A DNA stretch of 64,000 nucleotides from Desulfarculaceae bacterium (GTDB taxonomy: Bacteria; Desulfobacterota; Desulfarculia; Desulfarculales; Desulfarculaceae). Of this stretch, positions 28,701 through 38,542 are shown piece by piece. The number at the start of each line of letters is the position of its first letter. Position 1 is the stretch's first letter. Where the stretch lies: the NCBI GenBank assembly GCA_021737145.1, contig JAIPEN010000006.1, positions 186,001 to 250,000 of the forward strand, given 5' to 3'. Under the pieces are notes generated by a model. The model saw nothing but the letters and a program-made list of their open reading frames with translations. It was not told the origin of the DNA and searched no databases. The position numbers were made by a program, and so were the translations under genes.

Positions 28701-29390
28701 ACAAAAATGATCGTTGACATTTAATAAGGTGCCATCGATTCCCGTCATGATCATGCCAATACTAGAGTGGTCGAAATTGAGCCGGAATTTTTCCTCACTA
28801 ACTTTCAAAGCTTTTTCAATTTTTAAGGTCTTTTCTCCCTCTGCTAGCATCAAAGCTAGCAGCATGGTGACTAAGGGATAAATTAAAATCACCGGCAGGG
28901 ATATTTTCTTTAGTACTTCCAGGGAAAGCGGCCAAGGCAGGGTAAACATGCAAAGGAGCATAGCCACATGGACCAAGACACCAAAGCCGTAAAGAGTGGT
29001 TGGTCTCTTGGCATGAGGTGACTTTCTTCCCCAAAAATAAAACGCTGATCCTATCAAGCTTGAAGAAAAAACGACCAGAACACCGGTAAAGGTACCGATG
29101 CCCCCTTCCCAAAGCCTAAATGCACTTGCGATTACTACTGCTATGAGTGCAGGTATGGGCCCCCCGAACAACCCTGCTATGCTTGCCACTATTGATCGGG
29201 TGTCAAACACGACCCCCGGCATCAGTGTAACGGGATTAATCATCACCGCCAAAACCACGCCACCGAATAGGAGCCCTTTGTAGACACGGCTTAGCACCTT
29301 GTCCTGCTCCCAATGGCGGGCGATTAGGCTGTAGAGGTATCCAAGGGCCAAAAGAAGGGCGGCATTGTACAGCAGGGTCGTGAAGACCAT
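25746..29390 (-). CDS. hybrid sensor histidine kinase with 5TMR-LYT sensor and multiple PAS domains
   Basis: A 1214-residue membrane sensor. Residues 1-190 form a 5TM-5TMR_LYT domain (GVVLAVMINPVTLMPGVVFDTRS, GLFGGPIPALIAVVIAS, FRLWEGGIGTFTG). About five PAS/PAC units follow to about residue 825, separated by ITERKQAEQ-type linkers. The HisKA has [20 protein letters not shown], the HATPase GTGLGLSMVHG, and the receiver [17 protein letters not shown]. Start chosen at ATG 29390 with GAGAGG before it; TTG 29396 is the alternative. Its receiver differs more from those of the two kinases at 16-24 kb, so it is a separate lineage. Cofactors of the PAS domains cannot be told from sequence. Confidence 0.9.
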   Translation of the reverse strand: MVFTTLLYNAALLLALGYLYSLIARHWEQDKVLSRVYKGLLFGGVVLAVMINPVTLMPGVVFDTRSIVASIAGLFGGPIPALIAVVIASAFRLWEGGIGTFTGVLVVFSSSLIGSAFYFWGRKSPHAKRPTTLYGFGVLVHVAMLLCMFTLPWPLSLEVLKKISLPVILIYPLVTMLLALMLAEGEKTLKIEKALKVSEEKFRLNFDHSSIGMIMTGIDGTLLNVNDHFCQMLGYTYEELTGLNFNNITHPDDRETSSKTVEQLLSGKVISAQFEKRYLHKNGETIWCSISTKLLKDNQNDIHHFITTAQNITEKKRLEEELFRSQKDLQKSQRMAKLGSWRLDVETNEVYWTEELYRMYGFDPNLPPPPYTEHMKLFTPESWELLSTSLAKTVETGVPYELELEMVKPDGSNGWMWVLGEAIKDENGKTVELWGAARDITEGYLANQALKESEAMLANMASQVPGMLYQFRVAPDGTSSVPYSSQGIKDIFGCSPEDVRDDFAPIFMAIHSEDRAEILRTIDESVKHMSQWMCEYRVQIPGEPIKWVYGNSIPEKRADGSIVWSGYNVDITERKQAEEQRQEALDLLNNLARLVPGVIYQYRLYPDGRSAFPYSSPGMYDIYEVTPEEVREDASVVFGRIHPEDHDRVAEAIFESARTLKTFYCELRVILPEKGICWRWSQAHPERTEDGGTLWHGIILDITERKQAEQALRQSEEQYRLLVNTAQDAIYIIADGKLVFVNPQVERVTGLSAKELADTDFRDLIHPDDLEMALNSYQRRLAGESVPDNYPIRVVSKDGRIRWIQASAVRLSWKGRPAILYIARDITEQKNLESQLRQAQKMEAIGTLAGGIAHDFNNILAAIMGYAELAHDDALSGEVNVRDIDRITAAAERAKKLVQQILTYSRNIETQKEPMDLNQEVHRSLELLQHTIPKMISIKTQLAPDLGMVEADSSQISQVLLNLANNALQAMPNSGEVTITTKNLSVIDRTCVTCGENFSGDWVLLTISDTGPGIDPQNLPKIFDPFFTTKEVGQGTGLGLSMVHGVVKSHKGHIECDSQLGRGTTFKIYFPLHQSMKITESKVVKPHSVPGGNENVLLVDDEEALRQVGERILTKTGYQVQTASSGEEALEIYEINGERVNVVIMDLGMPGMGGHKALKSILEINPEARIIIASGYAADDQVKAALESGATDYVAKPFKQAELLATVRSVLDKN

Positions 29391-29764
29391 CTGCAACCTC
29401 TCAACTAAAATTTACCTATAATAATCAGGTAAATATTCGCACAAATGCAACCCTTTACGCAAGCCAACGGTAGGGTGAAATACCTACTGACCAGCTGTCT
29501 TGATCTCGCATTACCAAGCGGTTGGCTGTCGCAGATAGGTCGTGCAGGGCGAACGCGAGTCTCTTCCTCTCCGGTGAAGGCTTTGCTAAGCAAGACGCGC
29601 TGCTCTTGTGGTTAGCACGAAATTAGCTAGCAATTCCTAGATTAGTTTTCGCTGGAAGCGCCAAAGTTAAACTTATAGCCGATAACTTTTAATTAATTTT
29701 CCATTTACCGCCCGAGATGGACCTACGCTTACTGATGATCTCGGGCGAGTCCCTGGAAAGGGCC
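29391..29764. other. intergenic stretch between kinase and sigma54 regulator
   Basis: 374 bases between two minus-strand genes, presumably carrying the kinase promoter and the end of the regulator transcript. Near 29681 the short string TATAGCCGATAA recalls the dispersed repeat. No gene was identified. Confidence 0.3.
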
Positions 29765-31132
29765 TTATAGATTGAAGCGATCAATCTTGTTGTAGAGGGT
29801 GCGCCGGCTTATACCCAAGAGTTCCGCCGTCCGAGCGCGGTTTCCACCGGCGTAGTCCAAGGTGCGTTTAATCAACTCGCGCTCCATCTCCTCCAAGGTT
29901 GAACCCACGGGCAGGCTCACCATGGCCCGGCCGCCCTGTTTGTCGTGCAGCCGGCCGGGGAGATGCTCCGGCAGCAGCACATCGCCGACGCACACCACCA
30001 CGGCCCGGTTGATTACGTTCTTCAACTCGCGCACGTTGCCCGGCCAGTCGTAGGCGTGCAAGCGGGCAACACACTCGGGGGAGATGCCGACCACGGTCTT
30101 GTCGTAGGCCTGGTTGAACTCTTTCAGGAAGTGGTCGATAAGCAAAGGCACGTCACCATCGCGTTGTTTCAGTGGCGGCATATGGATATGCAGCACATCC
30201 AGGCGGAAGAAAAGGTCCTCCCGGAAGGCGCCGCGCTCCACAGCATCCTCCAAGTTCTCATTAGTCGCCGCTATAACGCGGGTGTTGACCTTGCGGCCCT
30301 TGACCCCGCCGATGCGGTGCAAAGTGCTGTCCTCCAGCAGCCTCAACAGGCTGATCTGGATTTTCTCCTCAACCGTGGATATCTCGTCCAGAAACACGGT
30401 GCCTTTGTCGGCCAACTCGAAGCACCCCAAGCGATGCTCCCAGGCCCCGGTGAAAGCTCCCTTTTCATGGCCGAACAGCTCACTGGCCACCAGATCCTCG
30501 GGTAAAGCGCCAAGATGGACCGGCACATAAGGGCCATCCTTGCGGCTCGATAGCTGATGTATGGCTTGACTGGCCAGGTCTTTGCCGGTGCCGGTCTCGC
30601 CGGAAAGCAGCACCGGGATGTCGGTGGCCGCCGCCTGGCGTATCTGGCGGTATACCTCTCGCATGGCCGGTGATCCGCCTACCATGCTCTCGAAGGTAGG
30701 GGGCTTATTGGTGGTTTGTAACAGCAGGTTGGGGGCGTATTGGGGCCGCTGGTCCAGAGCGGATTCCACCAGCAGCTTTAGCTCCTCGCTGCTTACCGGC
30801 AGCTTGGAGTAATGATAGCTGCCCGCCTTTAAGGCCGAGGCAGCCAGCCTGATTTCCTTGGGGTTGATCAGGAACAGAATCTGCGTGCCCGGGCTCTTGG
30901 CCGAAACCACCTCCAGCAGCTCGATGCCCACCCACTGGTTGGAGCGCAAGGCGGCGCTGGAAATGACCAGCACCGCGAAACCCTCCCTTTCAAAGCGTTC
31001 CAGCACCCGCCCGATGTTCAACTCAAGCATGATTTGGTAGGCGTGGCCGATGAATACTTCTTGTAACTGGCGGAAGATCTCTCGGCCGGGGTCGACGCAC
31101 AGGATTTTTATGGGATTTTCCAGATGAGGCAT
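29765..31132 (-). CDS. sigma54-dependent activator, NtrC-type, with degenerate receiver
   Basis: A 455-residue enhancer-binding protein. The AAA+ domain has Walker A GETGTGKDLASQAIH near 165, the sigma54-contacting GAFTGA loop near 225, and Walker B GTVFLDEIST near 250; the C-terminus is a Fis-type helix-turn-helix (NRARTAELLGISRRTLYNK). The N-terminal receiver-like domain lacks the phospho-acceptor: VLVISSA stands where LLLDLxMP is expected, though a Lys is kept in YSKLP. Control may thus be phosphorylation-independent. ATG 31132 is chosen, TTG 31144 possible. It is divergent from metK, whose upstream region has a dyad and a sigma54 promoter, so local control is likely. Confidence 0.92.
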   Translation of the reverse strand: MPHLENPIKILCVDPGREIFRQLQEVFIGHAYQIMLELNIGRVLERFEREGFAVLVISSAALRSNQWVGIELLEVVSAKSPGTQILFLINPKEIRLAASALKAGSYHYSKLPVSSEELKLLVESALDQRPQYAPNLLLQTTNKPPTFESMVGGSPAMREVYRQIRQAAATDIPVLLSGETGTGKDLASQAIHQLSSRKDGPYVPVHLGALPEDLVASELFGHEKGAFTGAWEHRLGCFELADKGTVFLDEISTVEEKIQISLLRLLEDSTLHRIGGVKGRKVNTRVIAATNENLEDAVERGAFREDLFFRLDVLHIHMPPLKQRDGDVPLLIDHFLKEFNQAYDKTVVGISPECVARLHAYDWPGNVRELKNVINRAVVVCVGDVLLPEHLPGRLHDKQGGRAMVSLPVGSTLEEMERELIKRTLDYAGGNRARTAELLGISRRTLYNKIDRFNL

Positions 31133-31402
31133 GAGGCTCGCCAATTATATCGGGGGCTAGAGGTGCAACTTCAGGATTTCATATCTCTGTTATAGCAAAA
31201 AATGGTACATGGCAAGGTCTTTTGTGTACAAATTTTATACACATTCACTTTGCTTGCAACGAGGGAGCAATCTCCGGGACGAATGGTCTCTGATTATTGT
31301 AATTTTTTCATGCCCATAGTAGTTTTACCAACTCCTGCGAGAAAAATAATGAGTTATGCCGCATTTCCCGGGTACGGTCCCGTCTGAATCCGGGCAAGGG
31401 CC

Positions 31403-31449
31403 ATATATGCACACTATTGACACGGACCTGCCATATAGTGTGCATATAT
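31403..31449. promoter_or_regulatory. 15-bp perfect inverted repeat, probable upstream activator site
   Basis: ATATATGCACACTAT at 31403-31417 and its exact complement at 31435-31449 are separated by 17 bases. It lies in the 632-base divergent region between the sigma54 activator and metK, its centre about 136 bases upstream of the -24 element. Dyads at this distance are typical binding sites of NtrC-family activators. It is too AT-rich and lacks a T-run for a terminator. Binding by the adjacent regulator is inference. Confidence 0.6.
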
Positions 31450-31560
31450 TTCCCGATTTGTTATAAATAGCGTGCTTTTGCCTTTTAAATTGGGCCGCCT
31501 TGGAGAAGAGAAATTTTCTTTGCTATTTATTTCAGCCATATATATCTGCCTCCCTAATTT

Positions 31561-31576
31561 TGGAACAAGGCTTGCT
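31561..31576 (+). promoter_or_regulatory. sigma54 (-24/-12) promoter of the metK operon
   Basis: TGGAACAAGGCTTGCT has GG at 31562-31563 and GC at 31574-31575, exactly ten bases apart, and matches the TGGCACR-N4-TTGCW consensus at all but two defined positions. Transcription would start near 31587, giving a leader of about 180 bases before metK. The promoter is oriented toward metK, and a sigma54 activator gene is the divergent neighbour. Confidence 0.68.
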
Positions 31577-31597
31577 CTCTTGGTAATTCATTAATCC

Positions 31598-31644
31598 GTC
31601 CGCCATCGGACATCAAACCCGCTTTGGGGGAACGACCCTCCAAA
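31598..31644 (+). other. two hairpins in the metK leader
   Basis: GTCCG-CCAT-CGGAC at 31598-31611 and TTTGGGGG (31623-31630) with CCCTCCAAA (31636-31644, one bulge) are predicted stem-loops in the leader between the sigma54 promoter and metK. I could not match them to any SAM or SAH riboswitch consensus. They may affect translation or be incidental. Confidence 0.35.
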
Positions 31645-31764
31645 CCAACTTTTTCGAGCACAAGCTGATAAGGGCGAGCCTGAATGCGTAAACCGGGCTT
31701 ACAGACCTTTATCCATCGACTGCCGCCAAAGCTGAGAACCTGGCAACAGAAAGGAATTGCAAGC

Positions 31765-32964
31765 ATGAGTAAGATTCGAGCTGATCATGTGTTCACCTCT
31801 GAATCCGTGGGCGAAGGCCACCCCGACAAGGTCTGCGACCAGATATCAGATGCGGTGCTCGATGCCTGCCTGCAAAAGGATTCCACGGCGCGGGTGGCCT
31901 GCGAAACCGCGGTAGCCCACGACACCGTGGTCAACCTGGGCGAGATCACCTGCGATGCTTGGGAAGACATCGACACCGAGACCATCGCCCGCCGGGTGAT
32001 CAAGGAGATCGGTTACGACCGCGAGGAACTGCTGTTCTGGGACAAGTCCTTCAAATACCTGTCGCGCCTGCACGGCCAGTCCCCGGACATCAGCCAGGGA
32101 GTCAGCGAAGGAGATGGGCTCTACAACGAGCAGGGCGCCGGCGACCAGGGCATGATGTTCGGCTACGCCACTAACGAAACCAATGAACTGATGCCCGCGC
32201 CCATCGCCTTCAGCCACCGCCTGTTGCATCACCTAACTCTGCTGCGCAAAAACGGAAGCATCCCTTACCTACGCCCAGACGCCAAGAGCCAGGTGTCGGT
32301 GCGCTACGTCAAAGGTCAGCCCCGCGAGGTGACCACGGTGGTGATCTCCCACCAGACCGACGAGGTGGACCACGAGCTGATCAAAAAGGACCTGGTCGCG
32401 GCCGCCAAGGACGTGTTGGAGCCCACCGGGCTGCTGACAAAAAAGACCAAATTCTACATCAACCCCACCGGCGCCTTTGTGCTGGGCGGGCCCTATGCCG
32501 ATGCCGGCCTCACCGGCCGCAAGATCATCGTGGACACCTACGGGGGGGTGGGGGCCCACGGCGGCGGCGCCTTCTCGGGCAAGGATCCCTCCAAGGTGGA
32601 CCGGTCGGCCGCCTATTACGCACGACACGCGGCCAAGACCATCGTGGAGGCCGGCCTGGCCGGCCGCTGTGAGATCCAGGTGGCCTACGCCATCGGCGTG
32701 GCCGAGCCGCTGTCCATCAACGTGGACACCTACGGCACCGGCAAGTTGGAAGACAGTGATCTCCAGAAGATTCTTGAGTCCGATGAAATCTTCGACTTCC
32801 GCCCCGCCGCCATCATCGACCAGTTGAACCTGACCAAGCCGCGCGGCTGGTCTTACCAGCAGACCGCGGTGTACGGCCACTTCGGCCGCAACATCTTCCC
32901 CTGGGAGCAGACTCCCAAGGTACATCAGCTGGCCGAAACCGCCAAAGTAAAGGACGCCGCCTAG
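31765..32964 (+). CDS. metK: S-adenosylmethionine synthetase
   Basis: Makes SAM from methionine and ATP in the cytoplasm; 399 residues, usual length. N-terminal [20 protein letters not shown], the [13 protein letters not shown]-loop-like motif near 115 and [19 protein letters not shown] near 265 are all present, including catalytic His, Asp and Lys residues. ATG 31765 has AAGGA upstream; an earlier in-frame start at 31684 lacks a site and reads into the leader. It is the first gene of an operon with ahcY and two methyltransferases, two bases from ahcY. It probably supplies SAM for betaine synthesis; a second housekeeping metK may exist elsewhere. Confidence 0.97.
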   Translation: MSKIRADHVFTSESVGEGHPDKVCDQISDAVLDACLQKDSTARVACETAVAHDTVVNLGEITCDAWEDIDTETIARRVIKEIGYDREELLFWDKSFKYLSRLHGQSPDISQGVSEGDGLYNEQGAGDQGMMFGYATNETNELMPAPIAFSHRLLHHLTLLRKNGSIPYLRPDAKSQVSVRYVKGQPREVTTVVISHQTDEVDHELIKKDLVAAAKDVLEPTGLLTKKTKFYINPTGAFVLGGPYADAGLTGRKIIVDTYGGVGAHGGGAFSGKDPSKVDRSAAYYARHAAKTIVEAGLAGRCEIQVAYAIGVAEPLSINVDTYGTGKLEDSDLQKILESDEIFDFRPAAIIDQLNLTKPRGWSYQQTAVYGHFGRNIFPWEQTPKVHQLAETAKVKDAA

Positions 32965-32966
32965 AC

Positions 32967-34421
<1,455 letters not shown>

Positions 34422-34455
34422 ACGCGACCAACTGCCCAAGCCAAAAGGAGCAGAC

Positions 34456-35268
34456 ATGTCATTCGCGACGAACCAAGATTTTGGATTGGACCCGGTGAAG
34501 GTCCGCGAAAGCGGTCATTACCAGGAAGAGTACGTAACCACCCTGGCCGACAAATGGGACGAGCTCATCGACTGGAAGGCCCGAGCCCAGAGCGAGGGCG
34601 ACTTTTTCATCCGCACTCTCAAGGAGCGCGGCGCCCAGAAGATACTGGACGTTGCCACCGGCACCGGCTTCCATTCGGTGCGCCTGCTTTCCGAGGGCTT
34701 CGACGTGACCAGCGTGGACGGCAGCCCCCAGATGCTGGCCAAGGCCTTTGAAAACGCCAAGCGTCACGGTTACATCCTAAACACCTGCTGCGCGGACTGG
34801 CGCTTTTTGAATCGTGACGTGCACGGCGAGTTCGACGCTATCATCTGCCTGGGCAACTCCTTCACCCACCTTTTTCGGGAGAAGGACCGCCGCAAGTCCC
34901 TGGCCGAGTACTACGCCATGCTGGCCCACGACGGGGTGTTGATCATCGACCAGCGCAACTACGACAGCATGCTGGACAACGGCTTCAGCACCAAGCACAA
35001 GTATTACTACTGCGGCGACGGGGTGGTGGCCGAGCCCGAGCACGTGGACGACGGCCTGGCCCGCTTCGTGTACCGCTTCAAGGACGGCTGCAAGTTCCAC
35101 CTGAACATGTACCCTTTGCGTAAGGATTACCTCCGGCGTCTCTTGGACGAGGTGGGCTTCCAGCAGGTCACCACCTACGGCGACTTTCAGGAGACTTATC
35201 GGGAGAACGAGCCCGACTTCTTCGTGCACGTGGCGGAGAAGGAGTACACCGAGGAGTTGGAGCAATAG
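34456..35268 (+). CDS. glycine/sarcosine N-methyltransferase (GSMT)
   Basis: Methylates glycine to sarcosine and then to dimethylglycine with SAM. 270 residues, as in halophile enzymes. Matching blocks are YVTTLADKWDELIDWKARA, SAM-binding ILDVATGTGFHSVRLL near 65, DGSPQMLAKAFENAK, CLGNSFTHLF near 135 and LIIDQRNYDSMLDNGF near 165; the Asn/Arg pair of NSFTHLF and DQRNYD fits the amino-acid pocket. AAAAGGAG stands before the ATG. Located between ahcY and SDMT, it gives the first two of three steps from glycine to betaine. Recognition rests on close resemblance to remembered Halorhodospira-type sequences. Confidence 0.94.
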   Translation: MSFATNQDFGLDPVKVRESGHYQEEYVTTLADKWDELIDWKARAQSEGDFFIRTLKERGAQKILDVATGTGFHSVRLLSEGFDVTSVDGSPQMLAKAFENAKRHGYILNTCCADWRFLNRDVHGEFDAIICLGNSFTHLFREKDRRKSLAEYYAMLAHDGVLIIDQRNYDSMLDNGFSTKHKYYYCGDGVVAEPEHVDDGLARFVYRFKDGCKFHLNMYPLRKDYLRRLLDEVGFQQVTTYGDFQETYRENEPDFFVHVAEKEYTEELEQ

Positions 35269-35270
35269 GC

Positions 35271-36113
35271 ATGGAGCAGACTGAATATTCCGGAGCGGTG
35301 GACGTCGCCCGCGATTACTACAATAGCGGAGACGCGGACAACTTCTACTACTCCATCTGGGGCGGAGAGGACATCCACATCGGCCTCTACCGCGACTCGG
35401 AGGAGGACATAGCCACGGCCAGCCGCCGCACGGTGCGCACCATGGCCTCGCGGCTGGATGGCCTGAGCGAGGACACCCGGGTGTTGGATATGGGCGCCGG
35501 TTTCGGCGGGGCCGCCCGCTGGCTGGCCCAGAACTTCGGCTGCCGGGTCACCGCCCTTAACCTCTCTGAGGTGCAGAACCGGCGGGATGGGCAGATGAAC
35601 CAGGAGCAAGGTCTGGACCACCTGGTGGAGGTGGTTGACGCCAGCTTCGAGGACGTGCCCCGCCCGGACGGCGTTTATGACGTGGTCTGGTCCCAGGACG
35701 CCATCCTGCACAGCTCCAATCGCACCAGGGTTCTGGATGAGATCCGCCGAGTTCTCAGACCCGGAGGCCAGGTGGTGTTCACCGATCCCATGGCCGCCGA
35801 TAACTGCCCGTCGGAGGTGCTGCAGCCCATCCTGGACCGCATCCATCTTGAGGACCTGGGTTCGCCCGGCTTTTACCAGCAGGCCCTGGGGGAGCGCGGC
35901 TTCCAGGATCGCGGCTTTGACGACCACACCAAGCAGTTGGTCCACCATTACACCCGGGTCTTGCAGGAAACCGAAAGGCGCGAGGATGAATTGCGCGACA
36001 CGGTCAGTCAAGAGTACATCGACAACATGAAGAAAGGGCTGCGCCACTGGATGGACGGCGGCGAAAAGGGCTATCTGGCCTGGGGCATCTTCAGCTATAA
36101 GTTGACCAAGTGA
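35271..36113 (+). CDS. sarcosine/dimethylglycine N-methyltransferase (SDMT)
   Basis: Completes betaine synthesis by methylating sarcosine and dimethylglycine. 280 residues. YYNSGDADNFYYSIWGGEDIH near 17, SAM-binding VLDMGAGFGGAARWLA near 72, ALNLSEVQNRR near 100 and VWSQDAILHSSNR near 140 are characteristic of the betaine-forming SDMT group (compare DMT of Halorhodospira and Aphanothece). It follows GSMT after two bases. The last gene of metK-ahcY-GSMT-SDMT, followed by a cluster of GC-rich inverted repeats that may end transcription. Confidence 0.94.
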   Translation: MEQTEYSGAVDVARDYYNSGDADNFYYSIWGGEDIHIGLYRDSEEDIATASRRTVRTMASRLDGLSEDTRVLDMGAGFGGAARWLAQNFGCRVTALNLSEVQNRRDGQMNQEQGLDHLVEVVDASFEDVPRPDGVYDVVWSQDAILHSSNRTRVLDEIRRVLRPGGQVVFTDPMAADNCPSEVLQPILDRIHLEDLGSPGFYQQALGERGFQDRGFDDHTKQLVHHYTRVLQETERREDELRDTVSQEYIDNMKKGLRHWMDGGEKGYLAWGIFSYKLTK

Positions 36114-36121
36114 TAGGTTCC

Positions 36122-36198
36122 GCCGGCCTGGTTCCTAGTTGAGGGCCGGCAGGCCAAATCCGGCCAGCGGCCTTGGGCCGGCCCAGAGGGGCCGGCCC
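36122..36198. terminator. cluster of GGCCGGC inverted repeats after the betaine operon
   Basis: GCCGGCC (36122-36128) pairs with GGCCGGC (36144-36150), and GGGCCGGCCC (36175-36184) pairs with the same palindrome at 36189-36198 across AGAG. Five GGCCGGC-like blocks occur in 77 bases. No T-run follows. Position suggests transcript ending or mRNA stabilisation; the remaining bases to 36350 have no gene. Confidence 0.45.
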
Positions 36199-36350
36199 GA
36201 GTTATTGGCAGCAAGGCTCGGCTAAACTTCAACTCGCCGGGATTTGTCTTTTGTCTCGCACTGGCGAGGCGAACTGGGTTGCTTTAAGCTGACAAATAGA
36301 TGGTTTTTTGACTTTCCCGCACCAGCCGCAGGAATTGGCTGCATTTTCTC

Positions 36351-38537
36351 ATGGATAAAGACACATCCGGACAAAAACCCTCCCCCGCGCCGCCACGGGA
36401 GCGCACGAGGACTTCCGGCCAATCCCAGGGGAGCCCTATCCTGCAACCGGGCCGCAACGCCTGGCGTTTGGCCCGCGCCGAGCGGCTCGCCCTGCTGGTG
36501 GATGGGCAGGAGTTTTTCGACGCCTTCGTTAAAGCGGCACGGCAGGCCAGCCACAGCCTTTACATCCTCAGTTGGGACATAGACAGCAAGCTGCACCTGA
36601 ACCGGGACCGTGACGAGCCCCCCTTATATTTGGGAGAGTTCCTCAGTCACTTGAGCGAGGAACGTTCCCAATTGCGGGTTCACATCCTCAACTGGGATTT
36701 CGCCATGATCTACGCCCTGGAGCGGGAATTCATGCCGATTTTTCAGCTGGGCTGGCGCACCGATGGGGGAGTGCATTTCGCCCTGGACGGCAAGCATCCT
36801 TTGGGGGCCTCTCACCATCAAAAGGTGATCGTGGCCGATGACGAGTTGGCCCTGCTGGGAGGATTCGACCTGGCCCGCAACCGGTGGGACACGAATGAGC
36901 ACGCTCCGGATGATCCCAGGCGGGTCAACTCCAAGCAGCAGACCTATGGTCCCTTCCACGACGTGCAGGCCATGGTGCAGGGTCCGGCGGCCGCCTGCCT
37001 GGGCGAGCTTTTCCGCTGGCGTTGGCAAAGGTCCCAGGGTGAGGAACTGACCGCGCCACCTAAGGCCGAGTCCGCCCCTTGGCCTGGGGAAGTCGCGCCC
37101 GCTTTCCAAGATATTGAAGTGGCCCTGGCGAGGACCCTGCCCGCCTACGACGGCGAATCCGAAGTCTGCGAGGTGGAGCGGTTACACTTGGACGCCATCG
37201 CCTCGGCCAGGCGCAGCATACTCATGGAAAACCAGTACCTCACCTCCTGGAAAATCGGCCAGGCTCTGGCCGAGCGGTTGCGAGAGCCGCATGGTCCCGA
37301 GATCGTGCTGGTGCTGCCAAAAAGAGCGGTGGGCTGGCTGGAGGAAAGCACCATGCACGCCCTGCGCATCCGCCTGTTGAGCCGCCTGCGCGAGGCCGAC
37401 GAGCATGGCCGCCTGAAAGTCTACTATCCCCACGTCCCCGGACTGGGGGATGGTTTCGTGAATGTGCACTCCAAGGTGCTGATTGTGGATGACCACTTTC
37501 TGAAGGTGGGCTCGGCCAACGCCTCCAACCGCTCCATGGGCCTGGACACGGAGTGCGATCTGGCGCTCGAAGCTGGCGACTCCGAGACGGCCTCCGGCAT
37601 CGCCGCCTTCCGGGACCGTCTGTTGGGCGAGCACCTGGACGTACCCCCCGGAGAGGTGGATGCGGCGGTTCGGGAAAAGGGCTCCCTGCTCGAGGCGGTG
37701 GAGGCCTTGCGGAGTCCGGACCGCAGCCTGCGCGAGCTCTCTGAGCATCCCCCTGATTGGCTCGACCCCGAGCTGCTGGACAAGGACCTGCTGGACCCGG
37801 AAAAGCCCATAGAGGCCAAAAGCCTGGTAAAGAAAATTTTGCCCAGCGAAACCCGCCTGGCATCCAAGGGCAAGCTGATCGGCCTGGTGATCATTTTGGT
37901 GGTGCTGGGCGGCCTGGCCGTGGCCTGGCGCTGGGGCCCCTTGTCCGACGTGCTCGATGCCTCGGCTTTGGCCTCATGGGCCTACCAGTTCAGCCGGGGG
38001 CCGGCCGGGGTGTTGCTGGTGTTCGGGGCCTTTTTGTTGGGCGGGGCGGTGATGCTGCCGGTGACCCTGCTCATGCTGGCCACTGGCCTGGTCTACGGCC
38101 CCTGGCTAAGCCCTCTGTACGCCCTGGGTGGCTGCCTGCTCAGCGCGGTGGCGTTCTACTGGATCGGGCGCCTATTGGGCCGCGAGGCGGTGGAGCGCCT
38201 GGCCGGGGACGGCCTCAATGAGCTCAGCCGCCGCCTGGCCGAGCACGGCGTCATCAACGTGGCCATCATGCGCAACCTGCCGGTGGCACCCTTCACGGTG
38301 GTAAACCTGGTGGCCGGCGCCTCGCGCATCAGCTTTCGCGACTTTGCCCTGGGCACCCTTCTGGGCCTGCTGCCCGGGGTGATCCTGTTCACCACTTTCG
38401 CCGGCAGGGTCAAGAGCGCCCTCCAAGACCCCGGCCCCTGGCAGGTCGCCGCCGTGGTGGCGGCCGCCGCCGGGCTGTTCCTGCTGGCCGCCTGGTCCAA
38501 GCGGCACCTGGCCGCCGAAGAGAAAGCGGACTCCTGA
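36351..38537 (+). CDS. phospholipase D-like protein fused to VTT/DedA-type membrane domain
   Basis: A 728-residue two-part protein. The first 480 residues are a PLD superfamily unit with two catalytic motifs, HHQKVIVADD near 155 and HSKVLIVDD near 373, each H-x-K-x4-D. From about 505 on there are five to six membrane segments of the VTT (SNARE-associated/TVP38) domain, with FLLGGAVMLPVTLLMLATG and MRNLPVAPFTVVNLVAG as hallmark loops. Such proteins may remodel or synthesise phospholipids such as cardiolipin. No strong ribosome site is seen before ATG 36351. The next gene, an endonuclease/phosphatase-family member, is its common partner. Confidence 0.9.
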   Translation: MDKDTSGQKPSPAPPRERTRTSGQSQGSPILQPGRNAWRLARAERLALLVDGQEFFDAFVKAARQASHSLYILSWDIDSKLHLNRDRDEPPLYLGEFLSHLSEERSQLRVHILNWDFAMIYALEREFMPIFQLGWRTDGGVHFALDGKHPLGASHHQKVIVADDELALLGGFDLARNRWDTNEHAPDDPRRVNSKQQTYGPFHDVQAMVQGPAAACLGELFRWRWQRSQGEELTAPPKAESAPWPGEVAPAFQDIEVALARTLPAYDGESEVCEVERLHLDAIASARRSILMENQYLTSWKIGQALAERLREPHGPEIVLVLPKRAVGWLEESTMHALRIRLLSRLREADEHGRLKVYYPHVPGLGDGFVNVHSKVLIVDDHFLKVGSANASNRSMGLDTECDLALEAGDSETASGIAAFRDRLLGEHLDVPPGEVDAAVREKGSLLEAVEALRSPDRSLRELSEHPPDWLDPELLDKDLLDPEKPIEAKSLVKKILPSETRLASKGKLIGLVIILVVLGGLAVAWRWGPLSDVLDASALASWAYQFSRGPAGVLLVFGAFLLGGAVMLPVTLLMLATGLVYGPWLSPLYALGGCLLSAVAFYWIGRLLGREAVERLAGDGLNELSRRLAEHGVINVAIMRNLPVAPFTVVNLVAGASRISFRDFALGTLLGLLPGVILFTTFAGRVKSALQDPGPWQVAAVVAAAAGLFLLAAWSKRHLAAEEKADS

Positions 38538-38542
38538 AAGTT

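Noticed and set aside
31417..31450. Sigma70 promoter inside the metK-upstream dyad (TTGACA at 31417)
   Set aside because: TATAGT and TATATT lie 11 and 22 bases away, wrong spacing; the sigma54 site downstream is better.
31587..31764. SAM or SAH riboswitch before metK
   Set aside because: Hairpins exist, but no conserved core of the SAM-I, SAM-II or SAH classes could be recognised.
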